Shown: positions 56,544 to 64,000 of the stretch, in pieces
Layout: each line of letters opens with the position of its first letter
How positions within the stretch are numbered: position 1 is the first letter of the stretch
Source: Ephemerocybe angulata
Taxonomy: Eukaryota; Basidiomycota; Agaricomycetes; Agaricales; Psathyrellaceae
Assembly: GCA_013368325.1 (NCBI GenBank)
Contig: JAACJK010000015.1
Span: 124,001-188,000, forward strand
DNA: 64,000 nucleotides
Direction of reading: 5' to 3'
Translations under genes and position numbers: made by a program
Notes under the pieces: generated by a model
What the model saw: only the letters and a program-made list of their open reading frames with translations
What the model was told of the DNA's origin: nothing
Databases searched by the model: none

Positions 56544-57083
56544 GGAGTCAGAATCGATCAAAGCTTCATTCGTGATCAAGCTCTCGAGCGAGATCCGTTT
56601 GTCCGTTTCAGATAGTAAACGAGTTCTATCAACATAGCGTCGAGAAGACCTGTGCTTGATAAAGGAAAAGGAGTAGAGCGACCCAGGAAGAACCCAGTTC
56701 TCCCTAGTCAACCCGTTGGAACCCAACCGTCCGTTCGCGCGCGAACGAGAACAGCTGTTGCCGAAGCAGGAACAGAACTAGTTGCCTTTGATAACTATCC
56801 CAGACCAGGGACAAGTTTCCAAGCACCTACGAACGCGAAAGCGAGAAGCAGCAGAGTCGTACCACCGGCTGTACCTCCTACCAGAACCCGCCAAGTCGCC
56901 CCGTTCACGAGAGGAAAACCTCGAACTACCGCACTCGCGCTAGCTTCGAAATCCAATCGCGTAGAACCCGCGCGCAATCCGAGACCAGAGAGTAGAGAAA
57001 GTTCGCAATCCACGAACTCCAGTCGCAGACGCCGTAGAAACCGCAGACATTCGAGTAGCAGTCAATTATCAACGACCCCTACC

Positions 57084-58733
57084 ATGGCTGGCGAACAAGC
57101 GCGAATCCGAGCCCTCGATCCTGATGCCACTGGCGAAGGATTCCCTGGGCTCCCTATGTCGAATAAAAACTTCCCGAATAGTTATTCCGCGAATCGTCCT
57201 AAGTACGATTCTACGAAACCAGAGGAGTTCCTAGAGTATGTGAGACAAGTAGAGGATGTGATCAGCGCATGCGAAATCATCCCGGATCGCTTGAAGAAGA
57301 AGGCATTGGTTCACTTCCGAGCTGTGTCGGAACAGAGTCTCTGGACAACGCTACCTGAATATAAAACGGGTACCTACGCGGAGTTCAAAGAGAAACTGTT
57401 CTTGTACCATCCTACAGCAGCACTGCAGAACCGTGGCAGTTTAGCCAGGATCCAGTTGTTGTGTGCGAGGCACCAAGGGATAGGTCTAGACGCGAGTCAT
57501 ACCTTATTGCAGTTCGCGCTGAAGTTCAGGGCCGAGGCAGCGAAACTCGAGAAGCATCTCATGAGCAACAATGAATTGGTTAACCTTTTCTTGGGCGCGT
57601 TAGATGAGCCTTTCCGTACGAAAGCATGGGAGGTACTCTCGAAGGAAGCCGAAACGGATGACACCCTGGAAGTCGTTGCAGGAGAGAAGATCATTCCGTT
57701 TGACCGATGGATCTCGTGTGCTGAAAAGTTGGCGGTTCAGAGAGAACGCTTTGGAGAAAGGTTCGGAGGAAAGAAGGGAGGTATCTTGGCTAAACCCTCG
57801 GTCGTCTCTGCCACCCCGAGCACTCCAGCAGTGACTCCCGCGGCCCCATCTAAGTTGTACGAGCCCGGTTGGAACGACGAGCCCACTGTGAAAGTCGAGT
57901 ACGAGGACCTCGAACACCGAGTTCTGCAAGGAGTGAGTTCTTTGCTAGACCAGAAATTGAGTGCCATCGATAAAAAGATGATCTCTCGGGATGCCTACAT
58001 GGAAACTCAACTCGAGGAGTTGCGCGCTGGTCAAGGACGCGCTGACAAGTTCATGCGTCAGCCCAACAACTTCGCGGTTGCAACCCAGCAGAACAACCCA
58101 GGCTCGAGAGGGGGCTTTGGATTCGGAAACAATACGAGAGGACCACCTCCTAGCGCGGGGTCGATTTGCTACTACTGTAATGGACAGGGTCACTTCGCGA
58201 ACGACTGTCAAGCCAAGCAGAAACATGTCAGCGAAGGCAAGATTGTATCGGGACCGGATGGGACCTTCGACAAGCATGGTAATCGCCTGCGCAATATGCC
58301 CGGCACCTCCTTGAAAGAGGTAGTAGACAAACTGCCCATGCCCACGGCTAGCCAGAACGTCCAGCACTACTATGATGACAGTGCGGACTATGTGCGCGAT
58401 CAGTTCCATCAAGCGCCGTACCAGGAATCAGAAATGATTACTCGGGACGAAATGAACATTCTGCGAGACGAGATTTATCATCTGAGTTCCTTAAGGGAAC
58501 AAGGATCGTCCGCGCGAGCCAAGAACATGCAGCCACAGGCCCAGTTCGTACAGAAACCAGTGGTCGAGCCTTGGAAGGAGCTCCAGCAGGAGCAGAAGCG
58601 GAGCAATCAATTGATGTCCCAATTAGTCGCGGCACTTACCCCGATGGTCGGGAGGAATCAATTCCCTTTGCAGACGCGGTCTGGAGCGAACCAAGGCGGC
58701 GAGGATGATGAGGGTTTTCTCAGCGACCAGTGA
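57084..58733 (+). CDS. gag: Gypsy-3 Gag
   Basis: The ATG at 57084 has a strong context (ACCATGG). The frame is open upstream to 56619 without ATG, so an N-terminal extension from a non-AUG start is possible. The capsid-like domain covers SYSANRPKYDSTKPEEFLEY to ATTS-type helices (about the first 250 residues). A predicted helical segment follows, then a zinc knuckle CYYCNGQGHFANDC (C-x2-C-x4-H-x4-C) and a long Gln/Glu-rich tail. It ends in TGA at 58731-58733, 12 nt after a slippery heptamer. Confidence 0.85.
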   Translation: MAGEQARIRALDPDATGEGFPGLPMSNKNFPNSYSANRPKYDSTKPEEFLEYVRQVEDVISACEIIPDRLKKKALVHFRAVSEQSLWTTLPEYKTGTYAEFKEKLFLYHPTAALQNRGSLARIQLLCARHQGIGLDASHTLLQFALKFRAEAAKLEKHLMSNNELVNLFLGALDEPFRTKAWEVLSKEAETDDTLEVVAGEKIIPFDRWISCAEKLAVQRERFGERFGGKKGGILAKPSVVSATPSTPAVTPAAPSKLYEPGWNDEPTVKVEYEDLEHRVLQGVSSLLDQKLSAIDKKMISRDAYMETQLEELRAGQGRADKFMRQPNNFAVATQQNNPGSRGGFGFGNNTRGPPPSAGSICYYCNGQGHFANDCQAKQKHVSEGKIVSGPDGTFDKHGNRLRNMPGTSLKEVVDKLPMPTASQNVQHYYDDSADYVRDQFHQAPYQESEMITRDEMNILRDEIYHLSSLREQGSSARAKNMQPQAQFVQKPVVEPWKELQQEQKRSNQLMSQLVAALTPMVGRNQFPLQTRSGANQGGEDDEGFLSDQ

Positions 58734-58768
58734 AGGACACTGCCGTCGCGAAAAGAACCGTTGGTCGC
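58712..58768 (+). promoter_or_regulatory. -1 frameshift signal, gag to pro
   Basis: G GGT TTT (58712-58718) fits X XXY YYZ in the gag frame. Slippage leads into the open pro frame at 58718. After a 4-nt spacer, GCGACCA (58723-58729) pairs with TGGTCGC (58762-58768), extended by two wobble pairs and one G-C. The gag stop lies within the stem. GGGUUUU differs by one base from the yeast L-A virus site GGGUUUA. Confidence 0.7.
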
Positions 58769-60097
58769 GACAAGGCAAGCCCGGAGGTGCGTAACAACAA
58801 ACCCAGCAGAAAAGCCACGGTAGAGGATGAGGAAGACGATGAGGATGAGGAGCCAATAAAGAGAGGGCCGCCGTCAGGAGTAAAGAAGGTGTTTAATCCG
58901 CGAGCACCTCGAGGAGTGCGGTTCGAAACGGTAGAAGTTGGGGGGACGAGTCAAGCGGCGCCTAAGTTGAAAGACCGGCCCTTTGTACTAGTACCACCAC
59001 TCAAAACGACTCCGTTGAAAACACCAACCCGCGAGGATGTACAGCAAGGGAGAGAAGGTCGTTCCGATCCCAAAACAGCGTTGCCTCGCTTAGAGAAGAA
59101 GGGACCCGCGTATCAGCACAAGGCGCCTATTGAGGAAGCCGAGTCGCTGAGCCGCATTATGGAGGAGTTACTGAGTACGAGGTTCACTACGAGTCTTAAG
59201 GACTTGGCAAGCATTTCGGCACCTGCCCGCGAGTACTTGAAAAAGATGATAACCAAGAAGAAGATTGCGATTGATAATAAGGAAAAAGCCTCGGATCTCG
59301 AGTACCAAATCATCGCTCTCATTGACTTGATGTCTACTGAGTACAAAGCTCGCGCGGTACAAATGTGCAACATCTTAGAGGCAGAAGAGGAGTTGGGCGA
59401 AATGGAGATCCCCGATCCTGAAAGAGAAGAAGAGGAAGAACCCGGGACTGTAAGAGTTGAACAAGTCTTCATGCAGTTGGAAGAGCTGCCTCCCGCGCAA
59501 GTCTTTCTGGCACAAGGGATTCCGTCGGTACCCGACGGAGCCTTCGTAGTTAGTGACCCCGTGGAGCAGTATCTAAATTCATTGGAAGATGGGGAAGAGC
59601 CGCGGCCAATTCTGGTAGCGCGCGAATCCGTGTCTCTGAGAACTGTCTACCCGAGTATCAATAAATCGGGTAAGGTAGAAGTCCTCTTGGATACGGGCTC
59701 CCAGATCTGTTCCATGGATGCAGATGTGGCGAGACGCCTGGGAATCTCTTTCGATCCAGATATCGTCATTCACCTCCAATCCGCCAACCGAACGACAGAA
59801 AAGACTCTAGGTCTGGCTAGAAACATCGAGTTCGACTTCGATGGAGTAACGGCATATATCCAGCTTCACATCATTCGCCGTCCAGCGTATGATGTTCTTC
59901 TCGGGAGACCTTTCGACGTCGCTATGTCAAGCGAGGTCAAGAACAACACCCGCGGCGAGCAGCAGATCACACTCTGCGATCCCAACACGGGCAAGAGGAT
60001 TACCATTGCCACCAGCCCTCGAGGCAAACCACCCCCACACGTTAGAAAAGAGATGCTTGACGCTCAAGAAGTAAATTTTCGAGCCTCGAGGATCTGA
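58718..60097 (+). CDS. pro: Gypsy-3 protease ORF (pro)
   Basis: About 460 codons without an ATG near its start, so it is expected only as a frameshift product of gag. The first 290 residues are basic then acidic (linker, Glu-rich coiled-coil-like part). A retropepsin domain follows (about residues 310-420): VEVLLDTGSQICSMD with D-T-G, hydrophobic strands, and AYDVLLGRPFDV (the conserved L-L-G). It ends in TGA at 60095-60097; the pol frame is -1 and open across the end. Confidence 0.85.
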   Translation, partial: SQRPVKDTAVAKRTVGRDKASPEVRNNKPSRKATVEDEEDDEDEEPIKRGPPSGVKKVFNPRAPRGVRFETVEVGGTSQAAPKLKDRPFVLVPPLKTTPLKTPTREDVQQGREGRSDPKTALPRLEKKGPAYQHKAPIEEAESLSRIMEELLSTRFTTSLKDLASISAPAREYLKKMITKKKIAIDNKEKASDLEYQIIALIDLMSTEYKARAVQMCNILEAEEELGEMEIPDPEREEEEEPGTVRVEQVFMQLEELPPAQVFLAQGIPSVPDGAFVVSDPVEQYLNSLEDGEEPRPILVARESVSLRTVYPSINKSGKVEVLLDTGSQICSMDADVARRLGISFDPDIVIHLQSANRTTEKTLGLARNIEFDFDGVTAYIQLHIIRRPAYDVLLGRPFDVAMSSEVKNNTRGEQQITLCDPNTGKRITIATSPRGKPPPHVRKEMLDAQEVNFRASRI

Positions 60098-60135
60098 TCA
60101 ACGGTGATCAGGGGGAAGTGGGTCTAATCCTCGAG
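60073..60135 (+). promoter_or_regulatory. -1 frameshift signal, pro to pol
   Basis: A AAT TTT (60073-60079) is a canonical heptamer in the pro frame. A 5-nt spacer is followed by CTCGAGGAT (60085-60093), which pairs perfectly with ATCCTCGAG (60127-60135). Stacked directly on it is a hairpin CTGATCA (60094-60100), loop ACGG, TGATCAG (60105-60111). The pro stop is inside the structure. Confidence 0.75.
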
Positions 60136-63100
60136 AGAGATGACAGGACTGGCAAAATTAGCCTAACCCAAGTCGTGAGACCCACAGAGAGCGTATTCAG
60201 TCAAGAAGAGTTACAGAGAGCGTATCTACAGTCGTACTTCGAGGGAACTCCAGAAGGCGACGAAGATGACAGAAAAGGACGAGAGGTATTTCAAAACTAC
60301 CTCTCGACCATAGAAAACCCAGATAGTGAAAAGAGAGTACAGTTAGTCATGGAGACGCAACCAGCGATGACCTCCCAAGATCAGAAAGCGAAAGCCAAAG
60401 TCAAGGGAGTCTCGAAGGGCACGAAATACAAGAAGGTGGCTGATAAAGTCAAACCGGTTATGGGGCACTTAGACGAGAGGTTTCGCATCATTAGGGACAT
60501 TAAAGGTGACCCGCTCGCGAACCTCCCTGAGCTACCAACTAGACCTTCGGAGTTCAAACCCACTGGGCGCTACACACAAGAGAGGAAGGAGGACATGGAC
60601 AAGCTGCATAAAGGGGACTTCTTGTGGGACGAAGAAAGGAAACTACTACATAACTTCGTCTCGATACATGAAGAAGGCTTCGCTTGGGATGATTCCGAAA
60701 GGGGGAGCTTTAAACCAGAGTTCTTCCCGCCAGTAGAGATACCCACGACCCCTCACACCCCTTGGGCGCTTAGAAACATTCCTATTCCCCCAGGCTTGTA
60801 TGATCGCGTGTGTGCCATGATCAAGAGCAAAATAGATGCCGGCGTGTACGAGCCTTCGAACTCATCGTACAGGTCGAGGTGGTTTTGCGTGTTGAAGAAA
60901 GATGGAGAGAGTCTGAGGATTGTACACAGCTTAGAGCCGCTGAACGCAGTTACAATCGCTCACTCGGGAGTGCCCCCAGCAACGGAAGAGTTGGCGAGTA
61001 AGTTCGCAGGAAGGTCGTGTGGAGGCTGTCTGGATTTATATGTAGGATACGACGAGAGGTTATTATCACCTTCCTCGCGAGACCTCACCACATTCCAAAC
61101 ACCCTTCGGTGCGATGAGATTGGTAACCCTACCCATGGGATGGACCAATTCCGTGCCCATCTTCCACGACGATGTCACCCATATCTTACAAGAAGAAATA
61201 CCAGAAGTCACTTGGCCGTTTTTGGATGATGTGCCCGTAGGTGGACCTCGTACTAGATACGAGAAAGCCGACGGTACGTGCGAGACTATACCCGAGAACC
61301 CTGGTATCCGAAGATTTGTATGGGAGCATTTCCAGAATCTCAACCGTGTAGTGGAGAGAATGAAGTACAGTGGCGGCACATTCTCAGGAAAGAAGTCCGT
61401 ACTGTGCGCAGACGAGTTTGTGGTGGTTGGCCATTTATGTACCTATGAAGGTCGAAAACCACTGCCAGAGAGAGTAGGTGTCATCGAGAGGTGGGGACCT
61501 TGTCAGTCTGTCAGCGATGTCCGCGCCTTCTTAGGAACAGTGGGGACGATGAGAATATTCATCCGTGACTATGCTAAACGCGCAGACGCGATCCAGAAGC
61601 TGACAAGGATTGACCAACCCTTCGAGTGGGGAGAAGCTCAGGACGCCGCGATGCGAGACTTAAAGGATGCAGTCCGAGACGCACCATGCCTAAGGTCCCT
61701 GGACTACGATGTTAACACCGAGATCAAGCTCTCAGTCGACACGTCCTACAAAGCGATCGGCTGGTACATAAGTCAACAAGACAATGCAGACCTTAAGAAG
61801 TGGTGGTACGCGCGTTTTGGCTCGACTACCATGACTCCGCGCGAGGCTCGCTACTCCCAACCAAAACGAGAGTTATTCGGATTAATGAGAGCATTGCAGG
61901 AGAACAAATACTGGCTCATTGGCTGCAGACGTCTAGTGGTAGAAACCGATGCTCAATACATTAAAGGAATGCTCAACAATCCGGAAATGGGTCCTAACGC
62001 TACCATTAACCGATGGATTGAGAACATTCTGATGTATCACTTCGAGCTACGGCACGTAGCAGGCAAGACCTTTGCCGCGGATGGACTTTCCAGGCGTGAT
62101 CGCATGCCCGAGGATCCGCCGCACCAGCCCTACGACCACCAAGGAGAATCGGGCGACGGACTGAGAGGATACTCGAAACCTAACCCAGAGGATCCGGACC
62201 CGCTCGACTTCGAGGACTTCAAACATGAGATTGACACGCGAGGAGGATATCTCCTCAATGTCACGATCCCTGAAGCCGATTTCGAGGATGACAGAGTTCT
62301 GACTGGTGTCTCGCGACATGTCCGAACGGCGACGCGAGCACAGTTGGTCAACGTCGAGATGTTGCCAGATGCAGAGTTGAAAATGGATGAAGAAGAGATA
62401 GAGGCGTACGATGACGCGAGACAATCCCAACAAGCGCGGGACACAGACGAGCGCCTACCCAAAATAGCTAAGTGGCTAAAGGGGCCGCTACAAGCGCCCG
62501 AGGGATTGAAGCCGGCAGATGTGGGCAAGTGGGTCCGAGAGTGCAGCCATTACTTCGAAAAAGAAGGAAAGCTGTATCGAAGACAAACTGGTCACCCACA
62601 GCTAGTTGTGCCTAAGGAGAACCGTATGTACATGATGAGGGCCGCACACGACGCACTTGGACACCGAGGCGCGTGGGCCACCACTCAGGTTCTACTGAAG
62701 CGCTTCTGGTGGCCTGAACTCGAAGGAGATGTGAACTGGTATGTAAAGACCTGTCACGTTTGCCAGCTGAGGACAAAGCTACTGTTGAAGATCCCACCAC
62801 AAGTCACGGATACTCCGTCGATCTTCCAAGTGTTGCACGCGGATGTGTTGCAAATGACTCCCGCGAGCAACGGCTGCAAGTACATTGTGCATGGTCGGTG
62901 TGCGCTGTCTTCTTGGATGGAGGGCAAGCCCTTGAAAGAAGAAACAGGCGCACAGATCGGCGCGTGGTTATTGGAGATCATCACGAGATGGGGATGCATG
63001 AGGGAGATTGTTACGGACAATGGAGGCGCGTTCGTGAAGGCTACGAAATGGCTTGAGGATAAGTATGGCATTAAGGGAATTAAGATCTCGCCGTACAACT

Positions 63101-63843
63101 CTAAGGCCAATGGTCGGATCGAGCGTCCCCACTACGACGTCCGCGACATGCTGTTCAAAGCAACCAATGGTGTCGCGAAACAATGGTACTGGTACTTCCA
63201 ACACATTATGTGGGCGGACCGCGTAACGGTACGACGTCGATTCGGAGTCTCTCCGTTCTTCATGGTCACCGGCGCGGAACCAGTTCTGCCATTAGACATC
63301 CAGGAAGCAACTTGGCTAGTCGAGCCTCCAAGCGGTCCTATGACCACAGAGGAGCTTCTGGCGCAGCGCGCGAAAGGTTTAGCTAAGCATAGGGACTTAG
63401 TCGAGAACATGAGGAGTCGAGTTGATAAGGAGAAAAGAGAACGCGTCGTGAAATACGAAAAGGAGTATGCACGGACAATCCGAGACTTCAAATTCAAACG
63501 CGGAGACTTAGTATTAATGCGCAATACGAGTATTGAGAAAAGTCTCGACAAGAAAATGAAGCCGAGGTATTTGGGCCCTTTGGTGGTGATTGCACGTAAT
63601 AAGGGAGGAGCGTACATTCTCGCAGAAATGGATGGTGCCGTCCTACAGAGCGCCGTTGGTGCCTTCAGAGTCATCCCATATCACGCGAGGAAACGCATTC
63701 CTCTCCCTGCGTCAATTCATGACTTCATCGACATAGAGCCGTCCACGCTGGAAGAGATGGAAGAAGAGTCGGAAACAGGGTACATTGAGGACTTAGCATT
63801 TAAAGGAATGCCGAGAGGTGACCCTGAGGAAGACGACGATTAG
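60079..63843 (+). CDS. pol: Gypsy-3 Pol: RT, RNase H, integrase
   Basis: No ATG at its 5' end; reached from pro by -1 frameshift. RT near residues 200-450 of the ORF, with the catalytic Asp in GCLDLYVGYDER and FLDDV in motif C. RNase H follows (IKLSVDTSYKAIGWY, VVETDAQYIKG, GKTFAADGLS). Integrase has HHCC (HDALGHRGAW, CHVCQLR) and D-D-E (VLHADVLQ, VTDNGGAF, NGRIERPHYD), then a GPY/F-like end (YLGPLVVIARN). No chromodomain, so targeting differs from gypsy-1. It appears fully intact and stops with TAG at 63841-63843. Confidence 0.92.
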   Translation, partial: SSLEDLINGDQGEVGLILERDDRTGKISLTQVVRPTESVFSQEELQRAYLQSYFEGTPEGDEDDRKGREVFQNYLSTIENPDSEKRVQLVMETQPAMTSQDQKAKAKVKGVSKGTKYKKVADKVKPVMGHLDERFRIIRDIKGDPLANLPELPTRPSEFKPTGRYTQERKEDMDKLHKGDFLWDEERKLLHNFVSIHEEGFAWDDSERGSFKPEFFPPVEIPTTPHTPWALRNIPIPPGLYDRVCAMIKSKIDAGVYEPSNSSYRSRWFCVLKKDGESLRIVHSLEPLNAVTIAHSGVPPATEELASKFAGRSCGGCLDLYVGYDERLLSPSSRDLTTFQTPFGAMRLVTLPMGWTNSVPIFHDDVTHILQEEIPEVTWPFLDDVPVGGPRTRYEKADGTCETIPENPGIRRFVWEHFQNLNRVVERMKYSGGTFSGKKSVLCADEFVVVGHLCTYEGRKPLPERVGVIERWGPCQSVSDVRAFLGTVGTMRIFIRDYAKRADAIQKLTRIDQPFEWGEAQDAAMRDLKDAVRDAPCLRSLDYDVNTEIKLSVDTSYKAIGWYISQQDNADLKKWWYARFGSTTMTPREARYSQPKRELFGLMRALQENKYWLIGCRRLVVETDAQYIKGMLNNPEMGPNATINRWIENILMYHFELRHVAGKTFAADGLSRRDRMPEDPPHQPYDHQGESGDGLRGYSKPNPEDPDPLDFEDFKHEIDTRGGYLLNVTIPEADFEDDRVLTGVSRHVRTATRAQLVNVEMLPDAELKMDEEEIEAYDDARQSQQARDTDERLPKIAKWLKGPLQAPEGLKPADVGKWVRECSHYFEKEGKLYRRQTGHPQLVVPKENRMYMMRAAHDALGHRGAWATTQVLLKRFWWPELEGDVNWYVKTCHVCQLRTKLLLKIPPQVTDTPSIFQVLHADVLQMTPASNGCKYIVHGRCALSSWMEGKPLKEETGAQIGAWLLEIITRWGCMREIVTDNGGAFVKATKWLEDKYGIKGIKISPYNSKANGRIERPHYDVRDMLFKATNGVAKQWYWYFQHIMWADRVTVRRRFGVSPFFMVTGAEPVLPLDIQEATWLVEPPSGPMTTEELLAQRAKGLAKHRDLVENMRSRVDKEKRERVVKYEKEYARTIRDFKFKRGDLVLMRNTSIEKSLDKKMKPRYLGPLVVIARNKGGAYILAEMDGAVLQSAVGAFRVIPYHARKRIPLPASIHDFIDIEPSTLEEMEEESETGYIEDLAFKGMPRGDPEEDDD

Positions 63844-63887
63844 GTCGAGCGGTTCGCAGAGTCATCGAGGACGATGATTTTTTAGTT

Positions 63888-63903
63888 GGGGGGAGAGAGA
63901 GGG
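63888..63903 (+). other. Gypsy-3 polypurine tract
   Basis: Sixteen purines (GGGGGGAGAGAGAGGG) directly before the expected 3' LTR start near 63904. The rest of the window (63904-64000) should be LTR sequence; it has no match that I could see in 54500-56520. Confidence 0.6.
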
Positions 63904-64000
63904 TACTACCCGAACTCAATACTTAACATAAAGATTATCTTACTCCGAAATTTTGCGATTTTAGAGAAAGGTCCAAACGAGAATCATATTGACATCGAAA

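Larger units (their letters stand above)
56523..63903 (+). mobile_element. Gypsy-3: Ty3/gypsy element with gag, pro and pol in three frames
   Basis: Primer site, three overlapping ORFs each in the -1 frame of the previous one, and a 16-nt purine tract (63888-63903) before the expected 3' LTR, which is cut by the window end. All catalytic motifs seen are intact and there is no chromodomain. Confidence 0.85.

Noticed and set aside
1..64000. CRISPR arrays, rRNA, tRNA genes
   Set aside because: No regularly spaced repeats, rRNA-like blocks or convincing tRNA T-loop/anticodon combinations seen; the tRNA-like strings found are retroelement primer sites.

Overview
The window looks like a repeat-rich accessory region of a filamentous basidiomycete, probably an Agaricomycete. 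The evidence is short GT-AG introns of about 55-80 nt in the host genes, an F-box fragment, a DUF6533-like membrane protein gene, an expanded family of tiny secreted proteins, and a load of retroelements (tyrosine-recombinase, chromodomain Ty3/gypsy, Ty1/copia) typical of those genomes. No CRISPR array, bacterial operon, rRNA or tRNA was seen.

Layout. 455-18198: a Ngaro/DIRS-like tyrosine-recombinase (YR) retroelement, 5'-truncated, with ORF1 (zinc-knuckle Gag-like), ORF2 (RT-RNase H) and a YR gene, ending in split direct repeats. A Ty3/gypsy chromovirus on the minus strand (gypsy-1, 1818-13489) is inserted in the end of its ORF1, with a 5-bp target duplication CCACG. A 4,631-bp block spanning the junction of the two elements is then repeated in tandem (943-5573 and 5574-10204). 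19292-21226: multi-exon membrane protein gene. 21836-28420: complete Ty1/copia element (copia-1) with matching LTRs and a GTCGT target duplication, but with the RT motif A region missing from its otherwise open polyprotein. 28.9-43.75 kb: two decayed voltage-gated-K+-channel-like genes forming the arms of a large diverged inverted duplication. The spacer and right flank (36.7-47.7 kb) hold a family of small secreted proteins in five copies, a Thr/Cys-rich protein and an F-box fragment. 48.1-48.55 kb has a cluster of GTTTAAAC palindromes, followed by a glutathione-transferase fragment and low-complexity DNA. 51.2-54.5 kb: truncated, frameshifted copia-2. 56.5-63.9 kb: a largely intact Ty3/gypsy element (gypsy-3) with three overlapping ORFs (gag, pro, pol); its left LTR start is not recognised and its right LTR runs off the window.

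How the parts work. The most interesting signals are expression and priming devices in the retroelements. Gypsy-3 carries two consecutive -1 frameshift signals (GGGTTTT at gag/pro, AAATTTT at pro/pol), each followed within 4-5 nt by a stem, like the gag-pro-pol arrangement of betaretroviruses. Gypsy-1 has a GGATTTT site with a stem at gag/pol, and a primer-binding region exactly complementary over 12 nt to a segment of its own LTR placed about 28 nt downstream of a TATA-like box, which suggests Tf1-style self-priming. Both copia elements have a primer-binding site resembling the complement of the initiator-tRNA-Met anticodon arm. Among host-type genes, the repeated secreted family (signal peptide, helix with TRD-(L/I)-(L/I)-DEL, then CxxC) is not one I recognise.

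All positions, exon models and pairings were read by eye; no alignment, folding or database search was run.
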